Shown: one piece after another, positions 1 to 8,134 of the stretch
How positions within the stretch are numbered: position 1 is the first letter of the stretch
How the letters are laid out: every line of letters begins with the position of its first letter
Source: CAWJHE01 sp963842455
Lineage (GTDB): Bacteria > Chloroflexota > Anaerolineae > Anaerolineales > UBA4823
Assembly: GCA_963842455.1 (NCBI GenBank)
Contig: CAWJHE010000009.1
Location: forward strand, 186,001 to 250,000
DNA: 64,000 nucleotides
Direction: 5' to 3'
The notes under the pieces: generated by a model
Database searches by the model: none
Seen by the model: only the letters and a program-made list of their open reading frames with translations
Told to the model about the DNA's origin: nothing
Made by a program: the position numbers and the translations under genes

Positions 1-424
1 AACCTGTCCAAAACCCGCCTTCTCTGCGGCGCTTCTGGCGCGTGCCAGCATCTCGGGGTCATATCCACACCGATTACCCGGCCTTGCGGTCCTACTTGAC
101 GGGCAGCCAGCATGGCATCCAACCCGCCGCCGCTGCCAATATCCAATACCACCTCGCCCGGGCGTAAATCAGCTAACGCAGTCGGGTTGCCGCATCCGAG
201 AGCGAATTCTCGCACACCTTCAGGTAGATCCATACCTTGATCAGGCTGGTAACCAGCTTCGAAATTTACCACCTGTACCGCTTCCAAAGAGACCAGGGAA
301 GCCTCGCCGCTGCAGCAACTGACTGCAGATGACTGCATTAGGTTCGAATTCGGGTCTGAGACGTCATGGGATTCCGCGGTAACAGCATCCGCATCCTGAT
401 CCGGCAAGTGGTGTGCAGCAGGCG
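1..424 (-). pseudogene. arsM: Broken, partial arsenite methyltransferase (ArsM)
   Basis: ArsM uses S-adenosylmethionine to methylate arsenite. Seen: the minus-strand translation contains a Cys pair (SCCSGEAS), FALGCGNPTALADLRPGE and the SAM motif VVLDIGSGGG, followed by VIGVDMTP, which are family hallmarks. The frame breaks repeatedly: the Cys-rich N-terminus (SACCTPLAGSGCGCC) lies in another frame, a further +1 shift is needed near 345-365, and a base is missing near 52-56, where GVDMTPEML would otherwise continue into LARARSAA. The gene also runs off the left edge. No clean start is visible; the N-terminal sequence seems to continue from the preceding methyltransferase (AVRENYASLAQG). It is either a decayed gene or a real one damaged by sequence errors. 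Function is inferred from the motifs. Confidence 0.62.
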
Positions 425-1135
425 CTAGCTGCCTTGCGCCAGGGAGGCATAATTTTCCCTGACTGCATCACGCACACCTGCCACACGCTGGCTGCCCACA
501 GCCAGGAACACGTCCACCTGGGCTTGTTTGGGAGCTTCATCTGCCATCTCGCTGTTTGAGGCTGCGCAACAGGTCTCACCGCTAAACTCTACCAGGATAT
601 TCACCAGACCAGCTTGTCGCAGCCATTGCTGGATCTGGGCGCGCTCAAAGCCCAACCAAACATCTGCCATCTCGGTCTGCATCCAGGTATGGTCATGCGC
701 TTGCAGATCTGTGATCACCAGGCGGCCTCCCGGCTTGAGCAAACGCGCCATCTCCCTAACCGCCGCCAGAGGGTCAGGGCAATGATGCAGATACATATTG
801 GCAAAGACCACATCCAGGCTGCCGTCCGCTAAAGGCAGCGAAAGACCTTCCGCCTCATGGTAAATGACGTTATCAAAGGCAGCCAGGTTTTTACGCGCCA
901 CGGCCAGCATCTCCGGCGATGCATCCAGTACATAAACGCGTTCTACCAGCTTTGCCAGTTCTGTGGCCAGGAAACCCGTACCCGCACCCACATCGGCCAC
1001 CCACATCTCCGGGCGCAAATAAGCCTTTTGAATGGCTTTCTGGCGTACCTCAAGGTTGAAATAGGTAGACCGCAGGTCATCCCATTCATCCGCCTTGGCA
1101 GCAAAATAATCTCTAGATGCTTGTGTCATCGACAT
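425..1135 (-). CDS. Class I SAM-dependent methyltransferase of the ars operon
   Basis: Cytosolic Rossmann-fold methyltransferase of 236 aa. Visible motifs are VADVGAGTGFLA (SAM motif I), VYVLDASPEML (acidic ribose-binding residue), VVFANMYLHH (motif IV) and LLKPGGRLVITD (post-motif). ATG 1135 (MSMTQ) is chosen because GGAG lies 7 bases upstream; the in-frame ATG at 1156 has no such site. The gene follows arsR and precedes arsM sequences on the same strand, so a role in arsenic chemistry is likely; its substrate cannot be read from the sequence. Its last residues (AVRENYASLAQG) resemble the usual ArsM N-terminus, so it may really be the first half of a two-domain ArsM-type protein split by a frame error. 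Confidence 0.8.
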   Translation of the reverse strand: MSMTQASRDYFAAKADEWDDLRSTYFNLEVRQKAIQKAYLRPEMWVADVGAGTGFLATELAKLVERVYVLDASPEMLAVARKNLAAFDNVIYHEAEGLSLPLADGSLDVVFANMYLHHCPDPLAAVREMARLLKPGGRLVITDLQAHDHTWMQTEMADVWLGFERAQIQQWLRQAGLVNILVEFSGETCCAASNSEMADEAPKQAQVDVFLAVGSQRVAGVRDAVRENYASLAQGS

Positions 1136-1186
1136 AGTACTTCTCCATTTATCCATCGTTGGGAGTTGCCAGTTGGGTGATCTAGA

Positions 1187-1546
1187 TCAAACATCTTCTT
1201 TTTCCCTTACTTGCAAATTAATTCTCTGCTGCAGAGACCCGGTGTTCTCCGACCATTGCTCGCAACATCCCGGCAGCCAGTTCTCAATCTGATCTTTTAG
1301 CCAGCGTATGTTCTCTGCATCCAGACAATAACAGGTAGCCGGACCGTCAATCTCACCGCGAATCAAACCGGCTTCTTTGAGCACCTTGAGATGCTGGCTG
1401 ACCGTGGATTGAGCCAGCGGTAACAGCTCAACAATCTGAGCAGTGATGCACATCTGCCGCTCGGCCAACGCCTCGACAATCTGAAAGCGTACCGGGTTGC
1501 CCAATGCTTTCAGCATCTGCGCCAGGCGCAGTTTTTGAGGACTCAC
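1187..1546 (-). CDS. arsR: ArsR/SmtB-family metalloregulator
   Basis: Winged-helix repressor that leaves its operator on binding arsenite or a metal. Seen: LKALGNPVRFQIVEAL at the N-terminus, the recognition helix LAQSTVSQHLKVLKEAGLI, and clustered cysteines near the end (CYCLD and PGCCEQW), candidate metal ligands. The GTG at 1546 has no good ribosome site. An ATG at 1571 has GGAG 5 bases upstream but is out of frame by one base; removing one C from the CCC at about 1554-1556 would give MRKSSPTSVSPQKLRL, a natural N-terminus, so the true start may be 1571. First gene of the ars cluster, behind a tandem palindromic operator. Confidence 0.9.
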   Translation of the reverse strand: MSPQKLRLAQMLKALGNPVRFQIVEALAERQMCITAQIVELLPLAQSTVSQHLKVLKEAGLIRGEIDGPATCYCLDAENIRWLKDQIENWLPGCCEQWSENTGSLQQRINLQVREKEDV

Positions 1547-1581
1547 AGAGGTAGGGCGAGGATTTTCTCATCAGGACTCCT

Positions 1582-1620
1582 TCATCGTATTTTTACGATT
1601 ATATCGTAAAAATACGATGA
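1582..1620. promoter_or_regulatory. Tandem palindromic ArsR operator
   Basis: Two 18-base arms (1582-1599 and 1603-1620) form a perfect inverted repeat with a 3-base spacer. Each arm also contains its own dyad, ATCGTA-TTTT-TACGAT (1584-1599) and its complement (1603-1618). The site sits just upstream of arsR, where a homodimeric winged-helix repressor would block transcription. Binding by the neighbouring ArsR is inferred. Confidence 0.75.
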
Positions 1621-1679
1621 GTCAAGTTGCAAAATTATATATTTTCAGGGATTTAATCTGAATAATTTTCAGTTTGCAT

Positions 1680-2163
1680 TTATAACTGATCCAGGTTGGA
1701 AATTGGGGAATAATAACCTGATTGAATCATTTGCTCCAGTAATCGCTGAGCATCCACTTTATCAAGCAATTGTTTATTGAACCGCAGCCACTAAAATACC
1801 GATTGATCCAATAACTGGCACAGATAGTTGCTGAGCCAATTTGCGCACTAATTGATCGTCACTAGCTAAAATTCCCTTTCTGAAAAATGCCGCTGCCACA
1901 CAGGCTCGTTCACCGCTTCCTAATCGAGATAATAGTCGATTAGCCCAATTCACCTCATCAACTGAAAACTCATAACAGGGCAATTTTTCCCAGGCATTTA
2001 CTGGAATTTCAGGATTTTTCGTGCCGTGGTGAAATTCGTCAAAAGCTTGCTTCATTGTGCATGCATGATTTCCAAAAAGCGAGAAGATCAGATCTTGCCT
2101 GCCAACAATGGCAAAATTTGTCAGCACAGTGTTATCCAAAAAGATATTTCCGGGTGAATTCAT
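1680..2163 (-). CDS. PIN-domain toxin (DUF3368/VapC-like), frame-broken near the end
   Basis: Probable RNase toxin of a type II toxin-antitoxin pair. Seen: an N-terminal acidic motif (FLDNTVL), central GSGERACVAAA and ASDDQLVRKLA, giving the acidic residues of a PIN active site, then VIGSIGILVAAV. The frame closes at 1774, but the +1 frame continues with FNKQLLDKVDAQRLLEQM and ends in NLDQL at 1680, matching the usual C-terminal helix of this family. One extra base near 1784 therefore seems to split the gene. It starts 2 bases after the antitoxin stop, so the two are co-translated. Confidence 0.78.
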
Positions 2164-2165
2164 AT

Positions 2166-2600
2166 TTACTTAAGCCCCTTAATAAGGTCCACCTCCGATT
2201 CTAACTCCTCAATAGTTTGAGCACCTAAGCTAAGTGGGATTCCAAGATTTAACAAGCGAGTCCGAAGATCAAAATATGTAAGTTCGAGCAACTCCGCTGC
2301 CCGAGCAAGACTGATAATACCAGCCAAGTAGTACGCCACTACACGATTGCATAGTTCTTGTTCATCGGTGCAATTTCCAAATTCTTGCTCAGATAGATCA
2401 TCCTGTTCACTCAACGATGGCTTATCAACGTGATAGTGTATGAAAGCTCTCTGGATACGATAATCTATAATATCCACAATCGCCACCTCTGCCTGTCCGT
2501 GATTCTCTACAACTGCCGTTCGGCCGCGTAACACATCTCTGATAATCTGACGGGTATTACGCGCCAGATCAGATTTACGAACTATTTGTAAAGTCTCCAT
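2166..2600 (-). CDS. Antitoxin with Phd-like N-terminus and UPF0175-like C-terminus
   Basis: A 144-aa protein directly upstream of the PIN toxin. Residues about 1-45 look like a Phd/YefM-type DNA-binding domain (VRKSDLARNTRQIIRDVL, then TAVVENHGQAEVAIVD). Residues about 95-125 (ISLARAAELLELTYFDLRT, then LLNLGIP) resemble the UPF0175 helix-turn-helix antitoxins that pair with DUF3368 PIN toxins. ATG 2600 is preferred over the ATG at 2615 because GGAGGA lies 5 bases before it. Likely roles are neutralising the toxin and repressing its own promoter; both are inferred from the family. The acidic middle (SEQDDLSEQEFG) is a probable linker. Confidence 0.78.
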   Translation of the reverse strand: METLQIVRKSDLARNTRQIIRDVLRGRTAVVENHGQAEVAIVDIIDYRIQRAFIHYHVDKPSLSEQDDLSEQEFGNCTDEQELCNRVVAYYLAGIISLARAAELLELTYFDLRTRLLNLGIPLSLGAQTIEELESEVDLIKGLK

Positions 2601-2634
2601 ATCTTCCTCCAACATTGATCACCAATAAATTACG

Positions 2635-2670
2635 CATTTTACATATTATATGTATTTTACATCATTTTAC
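2635..2670. promoter_or_regulatory. Candidate autoregulatory site of the toxin-antitoxin pair
   Basis: Upstream of the antitoxin lies a perfect dyad ACATAT-T-ATATGT (2641-2653), flanked by three copies of an ATTTTAC word ending at 2642, 2660 and 2670. Repeated short motifs around a palindrome are typical of antitoxin operators. The AT-rich core could also hold the promoter. Function is inferred. Confidence 0.4.
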
Positions 2671-3338
2671 GACTTGTATACCCCATGCTTTGGAAAACTT
2701 TCTGCTTCCACCTGCCTCAATTTTCCGTTCTTGGGCGTCACCTGATAGGCATTGCCGTCGCGGTGCAGGATCGGCACGGATCGCCCCCAGCGGCTGAAGA
2801 CCCGCCGCATGCTGCTGGAAAGCAAGCGGTAGCCTTCGCGCTCCTGCGGGTAACGCTCGAACAGTTCATCATAAGCAGCAAAGAACTGTTGCCGGTACTG
2901 GGGTGTGACCACTTGCAGGTTGCTAATCACCCAACAGGCATATTCAAATTGCCAGTAATAGGTCATACCAATGAACCAATCATCACGTGTGATGTATGGG
3001 AAAAAGGGAAAAGTACGGCAGGTAAACGAGCGAAAATTCCGCTGGCAGTGCTGGTGTCCCAGGCATTCCACCAGCAACATGTTATCAGGGGTCTCATCCT
3101 GCACACGCCGCGTTTCGGCTGGGGTGCGCCCCTGCCAGGGATGCCACAAATCGGTGTTTGCCTGCAGATACTGCCACTCATCCTGGTAAACGGTGGGAAC
3201 GGCATGATGTGTATCGCAACAAAATGGACCGCGGCTCGGACCATTTTTACCGCGGGTATTGAATGGTGCACAGTACTGACCACAATCAAAATCAGCAATA
3301 GGTGCATCAAAGCCAGCATACAGGCTTGCATAATCCAC
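2667..3338 (-). CDS. YkgJ-like cysteine-cluster protein
   Basis: A 223-aa soluble protein with two Cys-rich patches: DCGQYCAP followed by GPFCCDTHHAVP (about residues 19-46), and LLVECLGHQHC followed by RSFTCRTFPFF (about 89-112). The spacing and the CRTFPFF end resemble the YkgJ/FliB zinc- or iron-binding cluster family; the exact reaction is not known for most members. The GTG at 3338 is the only plausible start and has no close ribosome site, so the start is uncertain. It is convergent to nothing and divergent from the dms operon; no functional link is evident. Confidence 0.6.
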   Translation of the reverse strand: MDYASLYAGFDAPIADFDCGQYCAPFNTRGKNGPSRGPFCCDTHHAVPTVYQDEWQYLQANTDLWHPWQGRTPAETRRVQDETPDNMLLVECLGHQHCQRNFRSFTCRTFPFFPYITRDDWFIGMTYYWQFEYACWVISNLQVVTPQYRQQFFAAYDELFERYPQEREGYRLLSSSMRRVFSRWGRSVPILHRDGNAYQVTPKNGKLRQVEAESFPKHGVYKS

Positions 3339-3452
3339 TGATAAGAGTTTACGATTTACAGGTATTCTCCGGGCGTTGAAGATACCTGACTATATCACAC
3401 GATTGGTAGAGCAGAAAATGAAGAAAATCTCTTTTTGAGCATACTTTCGTCC

Positions 3453-3481
3453 TTGCCCTTTACAAAGCTTTGTTCTATACT
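3453..3481 (+). promoter_or_regulatory. Sigma-70 promoter of the dms operon
   Basis: TTGCCC (3453-3458), a 17-base spacer, then TATACT (3476-3481). Transcription would begin near 3488, which rules out upstream in-frame starts such as 3435 for the catalytic subunit and supports ATG 3516. Confidence 0.6.
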
Positions 3482-3515
3482 GCACACAACTACACCTGAG
3501 AGGTTGGACAATTCT

Positions 3516-5865
3516 ATGCCGAAAGGCAAGCTGTTCGAGTCCATTCACGAATATTTCCATCCAACGCCGCCGCCTGTCAAAGCAGCACCCACACCCGGCC
3601 AGGGACCAGTGCGCAAAATTCGCACCGGCTGCCCGGCTCACAACTGTGGTGGTCGCTGCCTGCTAATTGCCCATGTGCAGGATGGTCGCATCATCCAATT
3701 GGAAACGGACGACCGCCCCGACATTCTGGAGGCGCCTCAACTGCGCGCCTGTGTGCGCGGCCGGGCCTACCTGCGCCGCCAATATCACCCCGATCGCCTG
3801 CTCTACCCCATGAAGCGCATTGGAAAGCGCGGCGAGGGTAAGTTCACGCGCATCAGCTGGGATGAGGCCCTGGACACCCTGGCCTCTGAAATGCAGCGTG
3901 TGCGCCAGCAGTATGGCAACGGGGCCCTGTTTGTCCCCTACGGAACCGGCAGTTACAACCAGATCAACGGCTCACACACCGCCCGGCGCCTGATGAACCT
4001 GTTCGGCGGCTGCCTGGGCACCTATAACAGCTACAGCTGGGCAGCTATCAACGCAGCCACACCTACCGTTTACGGGACTTTAGTGACCGGCAACCAGCGC
4101 CAGGATTGGCTGAATACACGCTACTTTATCATGTGGGGCTGGAACCCGGCAGAAATGCGCGATGGCACCAACAGCGATTATTTTGTCAAATTAGCCCGCC
4201 AGCAAGGCGCCAGGGTGATCTGTATTGACCCGCGCCTGAGCATGAGCGCCGCCAGCCTGGCAGATGAATGGATCCCCATCCGCCCCGGAACCGACGCGGC
4301 CGTGATGAGCGCCATGGCTTATGTGATCGTCCAGGAAGGTCTCTATGACGCCGAATTTGTGAGAAGTCACTGCCTGGGCTTTGATCAAACCCAAATGCCG
4401 CCCGGCGCACAGGGTGCGGAAAGCTACCGTGACTACCTGGAAGGCAAACACGATGGGCAACCCAAGACGCCCGAGTGGGCTGAGGCGATCAGCGCCGTGC
4501 CAGCTGACACCATCCGCCGCATTGCCCGCGAATATGCCACCATCAAGCCAGGCGTGCTGTACCAGGGCTATGGCATGCAGCGCCGCGCTTACGGTGAACA
4601 GGTGGTGCGCGCCGGCTGCACACTGGCAGCATTGACCGGCAATGTGGGTATTTCCGGCGGTTGGGCCAGCGGACTGGGTACCCAGGCGCCGGACGGCGGA
4701 CCATCCTGGACGGTCTTTCCCACTGGCGCTAACCCACATCAAGGCGGAAATACCGGTCTTCCTGTGGACGGAGGCGATTCTGCGGGGTAAAGAGATGACT
4801 TCCCACGATGGAGTCATTGGCCGTGATCAGCTGCAATCCGACATCAAATTGATCTATGCCGTCGCCACCAATTGCCTGATCAACCAGCATGCCGATGTCC
4901 AGCGCACCGCAAAAATCTTGAAAGATGAAAGCCTGGTCGAGTTTATCGCCGTCCAGGATAACTTCCTGACCCCCACCGGTCGCTTTGCCGACCTGATCCT
5001 GCCCGCCTGCACACAATTTGAGACCTGGGGGGTAGAAGATGGCTGGAAATACGGTGACGAAATCATCCTGATGCCCAAGCTGGTAGAACCACCCGGTGAA
5101 TGCAAAAGTGATTACCGCATTTGTACTGAGCTCGCCCAGCGCTTAGGCATTGGCGAAGCCTACACGGAGGGACGCGATGAGCGTGAGTGGGTGGCATGGG
5201 TGTTAGACCGCTACCGGCAGACGCGCTTCCCCGGTTTACCCAGCCTGGATGAGTTTGAATCAAAAAATCTGGGTGTCTACGCCAACCAGGTCAGCCAGCC
5301 GGCGGTAGCTTTCGAGGATTTTCGCGCCGACCCTCAAAACCATCCACTGAGCACTCCATCGGGTAAGATTGAGATTTTCTCACAAGAATTACATGACCTT
5401 GGGCAACCAGACGAAATCCCAGCCATTCCCAAGTACATCCAGGAATGGGAAAGCCCCTTCTCTCCAGAAGCGCAGGAGTACCCGCTGCAGCTGATCGGGC
5501 ATCACTATATGGGCAGGGTGCATTCCACCCATGCTAACAACGACTGGCTGCAGAAGGCCTTCCCGCAGCGCCTGTTCATTCACCCGCAGGATGCCAAAAG
5601 CCGCGGTATTTCAGATGGCGACCTGGTGAGAGTTTATAATGCCCGCGGTTCGACACTGATTGCCTGCAGGCTAACCGAACGCATCCTGCCGGGTGTGGTA
5701 GATCTACCCCAAGGCGCCTGGTGGTCTCCGGATGAAAACGACGAAGATCGTGGCGGATCCGTCAATGTGCTGACTTCTCACCGCTGGACTCCCTATGCCT
5801 TTGGCACAGCCCAGCATACCGCCCTTGTCCAGGTAGAAAAAGCCAACCCGGAGGCTGAGCTTTGA
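3516..5865 (+). CDS. dmsA: DMSO-reductase-family molybdopterin catalytic subunit (frame-broken)
   Basis: Catalytic subunit of a DmsABC-like respiratory enzyme binding bis-MGD molybdenum and one [4Fe-4S] cluster. Seen: N-terminal cluster Cys (GCPAHNCGGRC, later LRACVRG), YPMKRIGKRGEGKF, then the cofactor domain with NSYSWAAINAATP, where the Ser is the likely Mo ligand; the second part has IPVFLWTEAI, NCLINQHAD and LSTPSGKIEIFSQ. The frame breaks near 4738 (one extra base in AACCCACATC), between FPTGAN and HIKAEIPVF. No twin-arginine signal is visible after ATG 3516 (MPKGKLFESIHEYF), unlike E. coli DmsA. Substrate could be DMSO, another S- or N-oxide or a different oxyanion; the sequence does not decide. 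Stop overlaps the next start. Confidence 0.88.
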
Positions 5866-6518
5866 CCCGCCAATACGCCTTCTATTTCGATTCATCGGCT
5901 TGTTCGGGCTGCAAGGCTTGCCAGATCGCCTGCATGGATAAACACAACCTGCCAGATGGCGTTCTGTGGCGCAGGGTGTACGAGATCAGCGGAGGGGAAT
6001 GGCAGCAGAATGGCGCCAGCTGGGTAAATGATGCTTTTGCCTATTATCTATCCATCTCCTGCAATCATTGCGAAAAACCGATTTGCGTGGAAGTTTGCCC
6101 CACCCAGGCATTGATCAAACGCCAGGACGGCATTGTCCTGATCGATGAGCGCCGCTGCATCGGTTGCCAGTATTGCAGCTGGGCCTGCCCCTATGGCGCG
6201 CTGCAATTTGATGAAGGCCGCGGCTGCATGACCAAGTGTACTTTCTGCGCCGACTTGTTGGATAGTGGCGAGCCTCCAGCCTGCGTGGCAGCCTGCCCTG
6301 TGCGTGCCTTGGATTTCGGGGAACGGAAAGAACTTGAAACACGGCACGGAAAAGCGATCGATGTTTTTCCCTTGCCCGATCAAGCGTTAACTGAGCCCGC
6401 CTTGTCGATCACCCCTCATCAGGCAGCCATAAAACTCAAGGAAAAGGGCTTAGAAGGCAAAGCCCGGATTGCCAATGGGGAGGAAATTAGAGCTTTACGA
6501 GGGATCAAACAAGCATGA
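5862..6518 (+). CDS. dmsB: DmsB-like 4[4Fe-4S] ferredoxin subunit
   Basis: Electron-transfer subunit of the molybdoenzyme. Four clusters are indicated by CSGCKACQIAC, CNHCEKPICVEVCP, CIGCQYCSWACP and CTFCADLL followed by CVAACP, the standard DmsB/NarH layout. It starts with TTG at 5862, overlapping the TGA stop of the catalytic subunit, so translation is coupled. Length (218 aa) is normal for DmsB. It should pass electrons from the membrane anchor to the catalytic subunit; this comes from family knowledge and gene order. Confidence 0.93.
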   Translation: MTRQYAFYFDSSACSGCKACQIACMDKHNLPDGVLWRRVYEISGGEWQQNGASWVNDAFAYYLSISCNHCEKPICVEVCPTQALIKRQDGIVLIDERRCIGCQYCSWACPYGALQFDEGRGCMTKCTFCADLLDSGEPPACVAACPVRALDFGERKELETRHGKAIDVFPLPDQALTEPALSITPHQAAIKLKEKGLEGKARIANGEEIRALRGIKQA

Positions 6519-7456
6519 AAGAACGCTCTTTGGTGCTCTTCACCCTGCTCATGCAGACTGCAGCCGGCGCTTACCTGGTATCCATTGGATTACAGCTTTG
6601 GTTTGGCAATCGCCCGTCTGATCTGGACACTATCCTGCTTTTCAGGGTGACTTTTTGGCTGGTGATGGGGCTATCCATCCTGGGGTTGCTGGCATCTTTT
6701 CTTCATTTGGGTTCAGCACGTAATGCCTGGTACGCGCTGTCCAACCTGCGTTCATCCTGGCTCAGCAGAGAGATTTTCTTTGCCCTGTTCTTTACAGGCG
6801 GTGTAAGCCTGTTCAGTGTACTGGGCGCTAACACTCGTCCCGGGCTAACAATGGCGGCATTGTATGTCATAACAGGCTTTTCAGGGCTGGCCCTCGTTTA
6901 TTGCATGCAGCGCATCTACCGGTTACGCACAGTTCCGCGCTGGAACAAGCCGCTTACAGGACTAAATTTTTGGACGACCACACTCCTGCTGGGAATTCTA
7001 ACCAGTCTTGCGAGCTTCTCTCTTACCGGCTTATACATAATCAATTACCAGGCCAGTCAATCGATGCTGGCGGAACTCGAATGGCAAAACAAATGGGTCA
7101 CGCTGATAACACCCCTGACATACCTCTCATTGGGACTGATCCTTATTCAGGCGATGCTAGCCAGTCAATATCTGCCTGAAAAATCAAACATCATAAAAGA
7201 GGCTTCAGGCAAACACATGAACATCGCATCCATACGTCAGTGGTTGTTGGGCTTGGGTGGATCAGGTTTGCTCCTATCCATTCTGTTCCTGAATAATCCC
7301 TCCCCCAGCATCCGTACGATCGCGAGCCTGGTTATCGTAAGTTGGCTTTGCATTGTGACCAGCGAGGCATTGGGAAAAACTCTATTCTACGAAGCACGCA
7401 GGCAGCCAGGGCTAGTTTACCCAGAGCTACCCTGGAGCTCACCCTCAAAGGATTAA
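6515..7456 (+). CDS. dmsC: DmsC-like membrane anchor
   Basis: A 313-aa integral membrane protein with about eight hydrophobic helices, starting at once (MKERSLVLFTLLMQTAAGAY). It matches the DmsC anchor family, which binds menaquinol and feeds electrons to DmsB; HLGSARNAWYALSNLRSSWL is the family-typical loop. The ATG overlaps the previous stop (ATGA), completing a tight three-gene operon. No TorD/DmsD chaperone gene follows. Confidence 0.88.
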   Translation: MKERSLVLFTLLMQTAAGAYLVSIGLQLWFGNRPSDLDTILLFRVTFWLVMGLSILGLLASFLHLGSARNAWYALSNLRSSWLSREIFFALFFTGGVSLFSVLGANTRPGLTMAALYVITGFSGLALVYCMQRIYRLRTVPRWNKPLTGLNFWTTTLLLGILTSLASFSLTGLYIINYQASQSMLAELEWQNKWVTLITPLTYLSLGLILIQAMLASQYLPEKSNIIKEASGKHMNIASIRQWLLGLGGSGLLLSILFLNNPSPSIRTIASLVIVSWLCIVTSEALGKTLFYEARRQPGLVYPELPWSSPSKD

Positions 7457-7516
7457 AAAGTGCGAGCCCCATACCTGGAGCTCGACACACTTCCAATCAG
7501 TGATTCAGTTGTAATC

Positions 7517-7756
7517 TTACTCAACGAACTCAGGCAGCATACCTTCCATTAAAATCTCGAGAGCCATGGTATGGCTGCAGCGCCCCCGGCTTTGAAAGAA
7601 ATCACAATCGCATTGCCATTCACCATCTTTAAGTGTAACGGTGTGAGGGTTGTTTTCACCGACAAAAGTACATGTGAGCGCATCAATTCGAATACGCTCC
7701 CGTTCTTCAGCATAGCGTTTTGCTTTTTCAATTTTTCCAATCATCCCGTAATCCAT
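7517..7756 (-). CDS. Small SWIM zinc-finger protein
   Basis: A 79-aa protein with a C-terminal SWIM motif CDCDFFQSRGRCSH (CxC...CxH), which binds zinc and usually DNA or protein. The N-terminal half is charged (IEKAKRYAEERERIRIDAL). AAGGAG lies 10 bases before ATG 7756. The function is unknown. A strong promoter, a mini-ORF and a terminator lie in the 170 bases upstream on the same strand, suggesting that expression is controlled by leader read-through. Confidence 0.85.
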   Translation of the reverse strand: MDYGMIGKIEKAKRYAEERERIRIDALTCTFVGENNPHTVTLKDGEWQCDCDFFQSRGRCSHTMALEILMEGMLPEFVE

Positions 7757-7801
7757 GGATTATTTTCTCCTTTCCAGCAGTTTAAGTTGATAAGTAGCAA
7801 A

Positions 7802-7825
7802 AAAGGCACGCGAAAACGTGCCTTT
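7802..7825 (-). terminator. Rho-independent terminator between mini-ORF and SWIM gene
   Basis: A 9-bp stem (7802-7810 with 7817-7825, AAAGGCACG/CGTGCCTTT) with a 6-base loop, followed on the minus strand by an unbroken T run (TTTTTTTG). It stands directly after a 13-codon ORF and 45 bases before the SWIM gene start. Confidence 0.8.
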
Positions 7826-7867
7826 CTAATTTGAGGGTAAGAACCTGTTTAAACCGAATCCGCGCAA
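7826..7867 (-). CDS. Candidate 13-aa leader peptide (MRGFGLNRFLPSN)
   Basis: Minus-strand TTG start at 7867 with AAGGAG 9 bases upstream; 13 codons, reading MRGFGLNRFLPSN, then TAG directly against the terminator stem. It lies 28 bases downstream of a consensus promoter. Promoter, ribosome site, short ORF and terminator in this order resemble a transcription-attenuation leader or a small-protein gene. There are no repeated codons for one amino acid, so classic amino-acid attenuation is not evident. Confidence 0.45.
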   Translation of the reverse strand: MRGFGLNRFLPSN

Positions 7868-7894
7868 GATGGTTATCTCCTTAATCGTAACCTC

Positions 7895-7923
7895 ATTGTA
7901 AGCCGAGTCGGCATGAAAGTCAA
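7895..7923 (-). promoter_or_regulatory. Strong sigma-70 promoter upstream of the mini-ORF/SWIM unit
   Basis: On the minus strand: TTGACT (7918-7923), an exact 17-base spacer, TACAAT (7895-7900). Close to consensus. Its only downstream targets before the next convergent gene are the mini-ORF, its terminator and the SWIM gene. Confidence 0.75.
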
Positions 7924-8134
7924 CACTTATTTTACTTAACATTGCCGAAAGTTCTGGTTAACAACAGAAGGACCTAAAATTCTTGCAAGCTTATAGCAAC
8001 TCCCCGCAAAACAGATTGTGTTACAATCAAAACAGGCATAATTGCCGATTTTTTGCCCATATCAAACAAACCTGTATTCAACGGGCAATTAAGACCAGTT
8101 GCGATGAGAAGTATCGCATAATGGGAGCAAAGAT

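Noticed and set aside
1178..1189. Perfect palindrome TGATCTAGATCA at the arsR stop
   Set aside because: A 12-base palindrome inside and beside a stop codon with no promoter near; short enough to be chance.
2685..3341. A 218-codon plus-strand frame opposite the YkgJ-like gene
   Set aside because: The minus-strand frame has coherent Cys-cluster motifs; the plus frame matches no family pattern.
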